Assembly: GCF_002086795.1 (NCBI RefSeq)
Contig: NZ_MVIM01000021.1
Span: 1-64,000, forward strand
Direction of reading: 5' to 3'
Length of the DNA: 64,000 nucleotides
Origin: Mycolicibacterium tusciae
Lineage (GTDB): Bacteria > Actinomycetota > Actinomycetes > Mycobacteriales > Mycobacteriaceae
Shown one piece after another: positions 1-7,678 of this stretch. A program made the translations under genes and the position numbers. The notes beneath the pieces are model-generated. The model was not told where the DNA came from and ran no database searches. It was given only the letters and a program-made list of their open reading frames with translations. Position 1 is the stretch's first letter. Every line of letters begins with the position of its first letter.

Positions 1-218
1 CAACCGCACCTGGCAACCTGATTCACCCCCCGTCACCACGACGACGGCTGCTTGACTTCTTCATTGAGAGTCCTTTCATCGGTCGCTCTGCCCCGGTCAC
101 CGGCCAGCCGCAGCGCGAACCTCGGCGAATGGCGGCTCACCGCAGTGTCGACATTAGGAGGTGCGTACCGATCTCGTCGTGAGATTTGAGACCCCACCGC
201 ATCGGGTCGTAGGTCACA
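1..218. other. No gene recognised at the left edge
   Basis: I see no convincing reading frame, repeat or promoter here. The stretch lies just upstream of the remains of a P-type ATPase and may hold its degraded 5' part, since the surviving ATPase sequence starts well inside the protein. Confidence 0.4.
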
Positions 219-1080
219 TTGCTTGCAACCGCCCGCGTGGACTTCATCAGATGGCGTGGGGGTGCCTATGGGCGTGTTCCCCCGATGGGAGATTTGGTCG
301 GGTTGCTGGAAGCGCGAGCCAAGGCCGGCACCGGGGAGGCGATCCGCGCGCTACTCGGGTTGCATGCCCGCGCTGCCCGCATCCTGCGTGATGGTCAGGA
401 GGATGAAATCCCGATCGATGAGGTCGTGGTCGGCGACGAGATCCTCATCCGCCCCGGCGAGAAGATCCCGGTCGACGCCGCGGTCCTGGCCGGGCAGTCC
501 GCGGTGGACGAGTCGGTGGTCTACCGGCTCCCTGCGGGTGCGGGCGGTCAAGATCGGCGCGGACACGATGCTGGCGCAGATCATCCGCATGGTGCAGCAG
601 GCACAGGCGTCCAAGGCTCCGATCCAGCGGCTGGCCGATGCAACGTCTGCGTACTTCGTGCCGGTCGTCATCGCGATCGCGATTGCCACCTTCGCGGTCT
701 GGTTCGTGGCCGGCCCGGCCCCCGCATTGACGCTGGGCTGGTGTCGGCAGTGGCGGTGCTGATCATCGCCTGCCCCTGCGCGCTCGGGTCTGGCGACCCC
801 GCCCGCGCCGCCGTGGCGATCACCCGCCAGGTCGGCGTCCCGGCTAGTGCTTGCCGAGGTACTGCCCGAGCACAAGGCCGGTGAGATCCGGCGGCTGCAG
901 GCGGAAGGTCGGCGGGTCGGCATGGTCGGCGACGGCATCAACGACGCGCCAGCCCTGGCCGAGGCCGCCGACATCACACTCATCTCGGGCTCGTTGGCCG
1001 GCGTTGTCACCGCGATTCGGCTCTCCCGCGCCACCATGCGCAATATCCGCGAGCACCTGTTCTTCGCCTTGATCCACAAC
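219..1080 (+). pseudogene. Decayed copper-type P1B-ATPase
   Basis: Fragments in different frames read as one heavy-metal P-ATPase: an actuator-domain stretch (VVVGDEILIRPGEKIPVD, about 430-480), a jump just after DESVV where the TGES loop is deleted, a frame change into the stretch around KIGADTMLAQIIRMVQQ (about 540-740), then LIIACPCALG in TM6 (about 760-790). After this the whole phosphorylation and nucleotide-binding domain (DKTGT) is missing and the sequence resumes at the hinge motif VGDGINDAPAL (about 925-960). The N-terminal metal domain is also absent. At least two shifts and two deletions make it non-functional. The surviving parts resemble copper exporters of the CtpV/CopA type. 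Confidence 0.85.
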
Positions 1081-1197
1081 GAGGAGTGGCGAAGGTCCCT
1101 TCAACGTGGTGCTAATGACTCTGCGGTACCTGCGGTCTCAGCGACCAGACTGTACTTCGGTTATGTGGTTCAACAGCGAGTTGGAGGAGGAGCCGTG

Positions 1198-1458
1198 ATG
1201 TTTTGGTACGGCCCTGATATGGGTTGGTGGGGTTATGCAGGAATGGGCGTGGGGATGGTGCTGTTTTGGGCCCTGCTCATTGTCGGAATCGTCGCGCTGA
1301 TCCGATACGCCATCGGCGATCAGCGGAATCGTCCACCGCTTCGGCCCGATGCGCCGTCGCCAGAGCAGGCTCTGGCCGCCCGGTTCGCGCGGGGGGAGAT
1401 CAGTGAATCGGAGTTCCGTGATCGACTGGCAGTCTTGCGTGATCACGCACGGCCGTAG
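1198..1458 (+). CDS. Small membrane protein with C-terminal SHOCT domain
   Basis: The 86-residue protein starts at ATG 1198 behind a strong GGAGGAGG ribosome site. It has an aromatic N-terminus (MFWYGPDMGWWGY), one hydrophobic helix at about residues 12-40, and a C-terminal SHOCT motif (LAARFARGEISESEFRDRL, about residues 60-78). SHOCT motifs are short tails of bacterial membrane or oligomeric proteins and have no fixed enzymatic role. Such genes often sit beside copper ATPase genes in mycobacteria. Here the adjoining ATPase is broken while this gene is intact. Confidence 0.75.
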   Translation: MFWYGPDMGWWGYAGMGVGMVLFWALLIVGIVALIRYAIGDQRNRPPLRPDAPSPEQALAARFARGEISESEFRDRLAVLRDHARP

Positions 1459-1827
1459 CAATGCTCGACCGTCCGTTCCGGCCCTCTCCGACGCCGAACA
1501 GCGTTGAAAGCAGCGCAGGGGTTCGATCGGGTGGGTGGTCTCGAACGGGCCGCATGGGGGGATGGCGTGTCTGTCGTAGCGCGTCGCCCGCCTCACCAGA
1601 TCTTGACGGTGTCGAAGATCGTTCAATCCCGTTGCACTTCTTGCGTTACGAGGTCTCAAACCGACTGGGAACCCGCTTTGTGGCCCATCGTCGGCGATGA
1701 CCGATCAGATCAGAACACTCGTGGAACACCGCGCAGATACCTTGGGGCCGCGGCGTGCTGATGGGCACGGCAGATCGTCGAATCCACAACCACCGACCAA
1801 TCCGGGGCCCGATCACCCCAGTAGCGT
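1459..1827. other. Intergenic region, nothing recognised
   Basis: About 370 bases without a supportable gene. Short open frames exist on both strands but show no family resemblance or ribosome site. The right end runs into the CTAC-N11-GTAG dyad upstream of the rhodanese gene. Confidence 0.4.
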
Positions 1828-1850
1828 ATCTACTATTGACATGCGTAGAT
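1828..1850. promoter_or_regulatory. CTAC-N11-GTAG dyad upstream of rhodanese gene
   Basis: Perfect 6-11-6 inverted repeat (ATCTAC ... GTAGAT), ending 48 bases before the rhodanese start. It belongs to a nine-member family of dyads in this window. A repressor operator is the most likely role, by inference. Confidence 0.6.
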
Positions 1851-1898
1851 GGCGTGACAGGCAAGAGCCACTCTAGCGAGATGTGAGGAGTCACCGCA

Positions 1899-2738
1899 GT
1901 GAGCCGCAAGGACGTTCTGGTCACCGCCGAGTGGGCCGAGCTGAACCTCGACAACCCAAACATCGTGTTCGTCGAGGTCGATGAGGACACCACGGCATAC
2001 GACGGCGGTCATATCGAAGGCGCGGTCAAGCTCGACTGGAAGGCCGACCTGCAGGATCCCGTGCGCCGCGACTTCGTCAACCAGGACCAGTTCTCCGAGC
2101 TGCTGTCCGATCGCGGCATCTCCACCGACGACACCGTGATCCTCTACGGCGGCAACAACAATTGGTTCGCCGCCTACGCCTACTGGTATTTCAAGCTGTA
2201 CCGCCACAACAAGGTCAAGCTGCTCGACGGCGGCCGCAAGAAGTGGGAACTCGACGGCCGCCCGCTGACCACCGAGACGGTGAACCTCCCGATCACCGAA
2301 TACATGGCCAAGGAGCCCGACAACACAATCCGTGCGTTCCGCGACGAGGTCCTCGCCGCGATCGGCCACAAAAACCTCGTCGACGTCCGCTCGCCCGATG
2401 AGTACTCCGGCAAGATCCTCGCCCCCGCCCATCTGCCGCAGGAACAGGCGCAGCGCGCCGGCCACATCCCGGGCGCGATGAACGTGCCATGGAGCAGGGC
2501 CGCCAACGAGGACGGCACCTTCAAGTCCGATGACGACCTGACGGCCATCTATACCCACGTCGGGCTGGATGGATCTAAACCGACGATCGCCTACTGCCGC
2601 ATCGGTGAACGGTCCTCGCATACCTGGTTCGTGTTGCGGGAGCTGCTCGGTCACTCCGACGTGAAGAACTATGACGGAAGTTGGACCGAATACGGTTCGC
2701 TCGTGGGCGTTCCGATCGAGCTGGGTGACGCGACCTGA
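1899..2738 (+). CDS. cysA2: Thiosulfate sulfurtransferase (rhodanese), CysA2 type
   Basis: The 279-residue two-domain rhodanese transfers sulfane sulfur from thiosulfate to a thiol acceptor such as cyanide. It closely resembles the mycobacterial CysA2/CysA3 proteins of about 277 residues. An inactive N-terminal rhodanese domain (with LYGGNNNWFAAYAYWYFKLY near residue 83) is followed by the catalytic domain with the active-site loop CRIGERSS. The catalytic cysteine is C233. The start is GTG 1899, behind TGAGGAG. The gene stands alone, with an inverted repeat 48 bases upstream. Codon use and length look intact. Its neighbours point to sulfur or redox supply in a metal-stress setting, which is inference. 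Confidence 0.93.
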   Translation: MSRKDVLVTAEWAELNLDNPNIVFVEVDEDTTAYDGGHIEGAVKLDWKADLQDPVRRDFVNQDQFSELLSDRGISTDDTVILYGGNNNWFAAYAYWYFKLYRHNKVKLLDGGRKKWELDGRPLTTETVNLPITEYMAKEPDNTIRAFRDEVLAAIGHKNLVDVRSPDEYSGKILAPAHLPQEQAQRAGHIPGAMNVPWSRAANEDGTFKSDDDLTAIYTHVGLDGSKPTIAYCRIGERSSHTWFVLRELLGHSDVKNYDGSWTEYGSLVGVPIELGDAT

Positions 2739-2842
2739 CGGGGTGCCCGCGGGGGCATGGGTCGATGACGAGCGTGGAGTTTGGATGCCCCCGTCCCGTG
2801 TCGACAGCGAGGTGTCTACTCGCATCAAACTCGCCGCCCCAC

Positions 2843-3327
2843 ATGCTGTATCGGCCACTCTGGGTAGTTCAGCTGACGGGCGTGCTCGGAGCACCGGGCG
2901 TCGCCGCGGCCGTCGCGTTGGGCGCGCGCAAGTTTCGCCTCGCCACGGGCCTGATGCTGCTGGTTCCGACGAAACTGATCGTCGAGCGGGACATCCTGAA
3001 AGCTCTCGTGAAGCGTGAGCGGCCCGGGGCAGGCATACCTGGGGCGGTCCTGCGTGACATGCACGCCGCGGGGTCGTCGTTCCCGTCGGGCCACGCCGTC
3101 ATCCGCTTAGGCATGGCGGCGTTACTAGTCCATATCTGAGCCGTCGTTGGCGGGCCGTCATCCTCGTCATCGCGGTGGTGGCGGCCGCGGCGCGCATCTA
3201 CCTCGGGGCGCATTCGCCGCTCGATGTGATCGGCGGGGCCGCGGCCGGCCTGGCCATAGGCGCCCTGCTGAATCTCCTTGTCGGAGTTCGGGGTCGCGCG
3301 GATGGCGTGGGCCGGGCTTCGGAGTGA
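2843..3327 (+). pseudogene. PAP2-family phosphatase, frameshifted
   Basis: Membrane acid phosphatase signature motifs are present in order: KRERP (about 3016), SSFPSGHAV (about 3075) and RIYLGAHSPLDVIGG (about 3193), but the third lies in a different frame from the first two. The break is near 3120-3128, where one base appears missing after GMAALL: the first frame stops at 3139 while the second continues to TGA 3327. The N-terminal transmembrane part also seems short. Either the gene is dead or there is a sequencing error. The next gene begins with another PAP2 domain, so this is one of two adjacent PAP2 modules. Confidence 0.75.
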
Positions 3328-3410
3328 GGATCCAAGCGGGGTACATCGTCCTTATGGCCGGAGCCGAAATCCCCTAGTCCGGGGTCGATGCCCCTGGGAC
3401 CGTTCAGGCG

Positions 3411-5825
3411 ATGGCGTCCGAGGCAACACAAAACTTGGCGTCGCCCGCAATGATCGCGGGCGGCGAGTCGTCGTATGCCATCGTCATCCAGCGCCATGTG
3501 GGTGATGTCGTCCGGGTTGCACTCGGCGTTGTGGCACTAGTGATTTCGGCGTTGGCGGCGCGTTACACCAACGTGCACGTGCCTCGCCTTGAGGTGGACC
3601 TGTTCCGGGTGATCAATGACCTGCCGTCGTGGGTGTCGCCCGTTCTATTGGCGGTTATGCAGTTGGGCTCGATCGGCGCGGTCGGCGTCGCGGCCGGGGC
3701 GGCGCTGCTCGCGCGGCGGATCGGTCTTGCTCGGGACCTGGCCGCCGCGGGCGTGCTGGCCTATCTCCTCGCGCGTGTGGTGAAGACGTTGGTCGGGCGG
3801 GCACGGCCCGACGTCCTGCTCGATGAGCTGACGCTGCGTACTCTTCAGGGCGGATTGGGGTTCGTCTCGGGGCACGCGGCGGTTGCGGCCGCGTTGGCGG
3901 CTGCCGCGGGACCGTGGTTGCCGCGTCCGTGGCGCCGGGTCGCGTGGGTGGCTGCGGCCGTGGTGGCTGTGGCGCGGGTTTTCGTCGGGGCCCATTTCGT
4001 TCTCGACGTGTTCGGTGGCGCTGCGCTCGGCTGGACGGTCGCCGCCGGCCTGCACCTGCTGTGGGGAGCCCCGGTGCACCGTGCTGAGGCGCCTGCGATC
4101 AAGCGGGCCCTGGCCGCCGCCGGGTTGTGCCCGATCTGGGTCACTCCTCTGTCCCTGGATGCGCGAGGCTCGCGACCGTTTCTCGTCGCCACCGAGAATT
4201 GCGGAGAATGTACCGACTTGTTCGTGAAAGTCATCGGGTACCACGAACGCAACGCAGACTTGTTATTCAAACTGTTCCGCCACACCGTCTTCCGAAACGT
4301 CGAGGACGAATCCCCTTTCGCCACACCCAAACAGGAGGCCGAGCACGAATCCCTCATCGCGTTGCTAGCACAGCAGGCAGGTGTGCGGACCCCCGCCATC
4401 GTCTCGGTCGGAGTCGCCGAGAACGGCGACGCATGGCTGGCCGAGGCGCGGATTCCAGGACGTAACCTCGCTCGCTCGATGTCCGAGCCGGTGTCCGATG
4501 AGGTGCTGTGCGAGGTGTGGTGCCAGGTCCCGCTGTTGCGGGCCGCGCGGATCGCGCACCGCGACCTTCGCCTTGCCAACGTGCTGATCGATGAGCACGG
4601 AAAGCCCTGGATCGTCGACTTCGGGTTTGGCGAGTCCGGCGCCTCCGAGCACCGGCTCGACGCCGATGTGGCCGAGCTGCTCGTCTCGATGAGCCTGAAC
4701 GTCGGTGTGAAACGCGCTGTGGCAACCGCACTTCAGATCGTCGGTCCCGATCCGTTGCGCGGCGCGGCGCCGCTGCTGCAGCCGCTGGCACTTGCTTCGG
4801 CGACGCGCAAGGCAGTGCGGCATCATCCGGGCCTGCTCGACGAGCTGCGCTCCGCCGTCGCCGATTCCACCGGCGCGGAACTGGCGCAGCGGGAGGTTCT
4901 GTTGCGGTTCCGCTGGCGCACGCTCGGCTGGATCGCGGCGACGATATTCGCGACGTATGTGCTGCTGCCCCAGGTCGGTCATCTAGGCCATACGATCGCT
5001 GCCCTCGACGAGGCGCAATGGCAATGGCTCGTAGGCACATTCGCGATGTCGGCTGCGACGTATGTGGCGGCGGCCCTTGTCCTGATGGGGGCCAGTCCGC
5101 GTCCGCTCGCGTTTGGCCGCACGGTGAATGTGCAGCTGGCGACCTCGTTCGCGAACCGGTTGATGCCCTACGGGCTGGGCGGGGCGGCCGTCAACGAGCG
5201 GTATCTGGAGCGATCGGGGCTGTCGCGCGCCACCGCCGTTGCCGCCGTCGCTGTGACGGTGACCGTGGGCGCGGTCCTGCACATCCTCGAACTGCTCGGC
5301 GTCGGATTGTGGCTCGGCCAGTCGCGCGTGGTGCTCGCCTCGGCACTGCCGAGCGGCTGGGGCCTGCTGATCGGATTCGTCGCTGTCATGACGGTGCTCG
5401 GCGTGGCGATCGCGGTGTTGGTCCGGCGCCGGGACTGGCTGGCGGACGTGCGCAAAGCCGCCGGCTCGATGGCCGACATCGCCCGCCAGCCGCGACGGGC
5501 AGTTCTGGTATTCAGTGGGCAACTGGGCACCAACCTGGCCTATATCGCGGCGCTGGGCTTCGCGGTGCACGCATTCGGCGGTCACGCGCCGGCCGCCTTG
5601 GTCGCCGCAGTCTTCCTCGGCGCTTCGGCACTCGGGGCGGCCAGCCCGACGCCTTCGGGCCTCGGCGTGGTCGAGGCCGCCCTTGTCGCCGGCCTTATGG
5701 CGGGCGGTGTCGCCAGCGCACCGGCCGTCGCGGGCGTCCTGGCCTACCGGCTGGCAACCTTCTGGCTCCCGGCGGCCGTCGGCTTCTTTTCCATGAAATC
5801 ACTACAACGCCACCAACTTCTATGA
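3411..5825 (+). CDS. PAP2 phosphatase - kinase-like - YbhN/AglD flippase-like fusion
   Basis: An 804-residue membrane protein with three modules. Residues about 25-215: PAP2 lipid-phosphatase domain with KTLVGRARP, GFVSGHAAVA and RVFVGAHFVLDVFGG. Residues about 260-440: a protein-kinase-like fold with FVKV, catalytic loop HRDLRLANVL and metal motif DFGFGE. Residues about 500-800: a polytopic region like the lysylphosphatidylglycerol-synthase transmembrane domain (UPF0104, YbhN/AglD), with VNVQLATSFANRLMPYGLGG. Such proteins are tied to lipid-linked intermediates in the membrane, but the substrate is unknown. The ATG at 3411 has no clear ribosome site. The fusion suggests coupled dephosphorylation and lipid handling, which is inference. 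Confidence 0.8.
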   Translation: MASEATQNLASPAMIAGGESSYAIVIQRHVGDVVRVALGVVALVISALAARYTNVHVPRLEVDLFRVINDLPSWVSPVLLAVMQLGSIGAVGVAAGAALLARRIGLARDLAAAGVLAYLLARVVKTLVGRARPDVLLDELTLRTLQGGLGFVSGHAAVAAALAAAAGPWLPRPWRRVAWVAAAVVAVARVFVGAHFVLDVFGGAALGWTVAAGLHLLWGAPVHRAEAPAIKRALAAAGLCPIWVTPLSLDARGSRPFLVATENCGECTDLFVKVIGYHERNADLLFKLFRHTVFRNVEDESPFATPKQEAEHESLIALLAQQAGVRTPAIVSVGVAENGDAWLAEARIPGRNLARSMSEPVSDEVLCEVWCQVPLLRAARIAHRDLRLANVLIDEHGKPWIVDFGFGESGASEHRLDADVAELLVSMSLNVGVKRAVATALQIVGPDPLRGAAPLLQPLALASATRKAVRHHPGLLDELRSAVADSTGAELAQREVLLRFRWRTLGWIAATIFATYVLLPQVGHLGHTIAALDEAQWQWLVGTFAMSAATYVAAALVLMGASPRPLAFGRTVNVQLATSFANRLMPYGLGGAAVNERYLERSGLSRATAVAAVAVTVTVGAVLHILELLGVGLWLGQSRVVLASALPSGWGLLIGFVAVMTVLGVAIAVLVRRRDWLADVRKAAGSMADIARQPRRAVLVFSGQLGTNLAYIAALGFAVHAFGGHAPAALVAAVFLGASALGAASPTPSGLGVVEAALVAGLMAGGVASAPAVAGVLAYRLATFWLPAAVGFFSMKSLQRHQLL

Positions 5826-6119
5826 GCGGCCACGTTTGCGTCGGCTCGCCTTAGGCACCGACTCTGCGGCGGCGCCCGCGCCCGGAGGCAACACGTTCGG
5901 GTAGCGTGCGATCGCATTGCGTGTTCGCGGCTCTTGTTCGCGCAGCCGGTGACGCGGGTCCCGAATCCGCGATTCCGTATTCCTCAACGCGGATGGTGAC
6001 ACTACTAATCCAATTCCGACAGCGTTCTTCTTGCTACGTACATAGGCCGTGTCTGTTCAAGGGAGAACGCGGGGATCACGTCCGAGATCGGGACTAATGC
6101 AGTTCACCGCGACCTCGAG
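5826..6119. other. Intergenic region, nothing recognised
   Basis: No supportable gene. A 60-residue basic frame on the minus strand (5820-6002, GTG start) overlaps the end of the preceding gene by six bases but shows no family resemblance. Confidence 0.35.
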
Positions 6120-6314
6120 TCATCGCGTGGCATGGCGGGTGACTCCCTCGTGACTGTACTCATTAGGGCCGCCGCTCGACGGCTTTGTCGGTGTCGGTGA
6201 GCCGGACGGTGCGGAGTCCACGGCGGCCCGCCGCACCCGCCGGCCCAAGACCTCGGTCTGACCCGCGGACTGTTCCGCGGTGTCGACCGCTATGAGCTTG
6301 TATCGACGTGGCAT
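6120..6314 (-). CDS. Possible small ORF under the first duplicated promoter
   Basis: A 64-residue minus-strand frame starting MPRRYKLIAVDTAEQ, with a good ribosome site (AAGGGAGG) placed exactly as in the second copy of the promoter at 7463. I do not recognise the product. The second half is rich in S, P and T and looks non-globular. It may be a real small protein or the scrambled 5' end of a lost gene that once followed this promoter. The promoter and ribosome site are the main support. Confidence 0.25.
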   Translation of the reverse strand: MPRRYKLIAVDTAEQSAGQTEVLGRRVRRAAVDSAPSGSPTPTKPSSGGPNEYSHEGVTRHATR

Positions 6315-6847
6315 CACGCCTCCCTTCGGTGCTCTTCAGTGTGGCGCCGGAGCCGCCATGGACATCTCTACTAGGTCCCTTAGTATTAGGCCGAAAAGTC
6401 CCTCGGGCAGTCCAGGATCGACTGGCTGTGTTGCTGCTTACGGCAGACCGGTCTGTCAGGCGTCGAGAAGGGGACCAAAGAGCGTGGCGACCCACGACCG
6501 ACGTCGTAATCGAAGCCGCTGATGTGGTCGCGATGCATTTGGACAGCTCGATGTATCCGCGTGGTGTTAGCCGCCCTCCACGCCCACCGGCGTGGAATTG
6601 GCAACGGACGAGGTGCAGGTTGGGCGTCGCTTGTGGCCCACTACTAGGTTGCACAGGACTTTGGGCACCGACCCGAAGTGACCTGATGCCCTACCGGGGA
6701 ACGGCCGGCCCGAGGACAGTTGGTGGAAGTTTCAGGGAGGGGGAAACGTTATGCACCGCAAGAACTTAGCGCTCTACGCGGGCTCTGGCCAACCTGATGC
6801 AATGGTCGGCTTGGTAGCCCTACCTCGCCAAGAAAGTTCGTGATGCC
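6315..6847. other. Intergenic region holding promoter region A
   Basis: Apart from promoter region A, about 400 bases (6403-6847) show no gene I can support. Frames on both strands here are rich in Arg, Pro and Ser and resemble no family. Confidence 0.4.
6368..6402 (-). promoter_or_regulatory. Promoter region A: GGGACTTT box plus CTAC-N11-GTAT dyad
   Basis: Read on the minus strand, GGGACTTT (6402-6395) is followed after 8 bases by a dyad, CTAC-N11-GTAT at 6368-6386 on the plus strand, which can also be read as TACTA-N7-TAGTA. The GGGACTTT core matches the left half of the mycobacterial DosR box (consensus TTSGGGACTWWAGTCCCSAA); the right half is weak. The dyad lies where a -10 element would be expected. 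The same arrangement recurs at 7521-7555. Confidence 0.55.
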
Positions 6848-7120
6848 ATGAAGCTGTGTGGGGAACCGCCCAACGGCTTGTCGCCGCACCGGAACACCCA
6901 CGATTTCGCGATGTGGGACGCCGCCTACGTGCTAGGTGCTCTGTCCTGTGCCGAGCGGCGAGAGTTCGAAGCGCACTTGGCCATATGCGCTTCGTGCCGG
7001 GCGGCTGTTGCGGAGCTCAGCGACTTGCCTCCGCTACTGAGGATCCTCGATGTTGACGAAGCCCGCGCGATCGGCGAAGGCGGCCCGCCTGCCTGCGGTG
7101 CGCCTTCATCGGCTGAATAG
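6848..7120 (+). CDS. Truncated zinc-binding anti-sigma factor
   Basis: 90 residues. The stretch HDFAMWDAAYVLGALS followed by EFEAHLAICASCRAAVAEL (about residues 38-57) is the N-terminal ZAS-type anti-sigma domain with an HxxxCxxC zinc motif, as in RskA/RslA-type regulators of ECF sigma factors. Those proteins usually run to over 200 residues, with a transmembrane helix and an extracytoplasmic sensor domain. Both are missing, and no sigma factor gene is adjacent. It could still bind a sigma factor in the cytosol but is more likely the remnant of a rearranged gene. Confidence 0.65.
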   Translation: MKLCGEPPNGLSPHRNTHDFAMWDAAYVLGALSCAERREFEAHLAICASCRAAVAELSDLPPLLRILDVDEARAIGEGGPPACGAPSSAE

Positions 7121-7349
7121 CGGGCCTCGTTCGCCTAGGCTCGGTGCGAGCGCCTCTGGCGCACCTCTCAAACGTGCGCTGATCACGCGCCGACGCCCGC
7201 GCCGCCTAGGGAAACACGACGGACCCGCCCGCTCGCGGCCCGAATTCTGTCGGCCGTCGCCAGCCACCCGCAGATCGTCCAGCCGGACAGGCGAGGACCG
7301 GCAACCGTTACCCACGCTGCGAAGCCAGCCAAAATCGAAGCTACACACG
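7121..7349. other. Intergenic region after the anti-sigma remnant
   Basis: Possibly the degraded remainder of the anti-sigma gene. No motif or frame could be recognised. Confidence 0.3.
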
Positions 7350-7463
7350 CTATTTCGTGCAAGCGACACCGGCCACGGGAGGACTCTGCACCGCGGGTGT
7401 CAGGCGATCCTCGGAGCTGGGCTGGCCGCGGCGGCCACTTGGTTGTATTGAGGTTTTCCTCAT
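7350..7463 (-). CDS. Possible very short ORF under promoter region B
   Basis: A 37-residue minus-strand frame (MRKTSIQPSGRRGQPSSEDR...) starts 8 bases after GAAGGGAG, at the position equivalent to the 64-residue frame at 6314. The two peptides are unrelated, so the conserved part is the promoter and leader, not the coding sequence. Probably the leftover start of a deleted gene. Confidence 0.2.
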   Translation of the reverse strand: MRKTSIQPSGRRGQPSSEDRLTPAVQSPPVAGVACTK

Positions 7464-7520
7464 CGTCTCCCTTCGGCGCTCCCCATCTTGGCGCCGGGAC
7501 GGTGCCGCCTCCCGACATCT

Positions 7521-7555
7521 CTACTAAGTTATCTAGTAATTAGGTCTAAAGTCCC
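7521..7555. promoter_or_regulatory. Promoter region B: GGGACTTT box plus CTAC-N11-GTAA dyad
   Basis: Minus-strand GGGACTTT (7555-7548) is continued by AGACCTAA, giving a fair DosR-like box. Eight bases on lies the dyad CTAC-N11-GTAA at 7521-7539 (also TACTA-N7-TAGTA). The region is homologous to 6368-6402. It also lies 76 bases upstream of the MFS gene on the plus strand, so it could drive the MFS-ATPase-phosphoketolase run as well as the minus-strand ORF. Confidence 0.6.
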
Positions 7556-7630
7556 TTGGGTACCCGATGATCCGCTGGCAGTCTTGCCGGGGACCACACG
7601 CCGGCCGGCGAGGCGATAGACGGGGATCGG

Positions 7631-7678
7631 ATGAACGTAACGACCAAGGGGATGATGAACGTAACGACCAAGGGGATA
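7631..7678 (+). repeat. 24-bp tandem duplication at the MFS start
   Basis: The first 24 bases of the MFS gene (ATGAACGTAACGACCAAGGG and four more) are repeated at once at 7655-7678 with one mismatch, giving MNVTTKGM-MNVTTKGI. It provides two equivalent start codons in frame. Confidence 0.9.
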
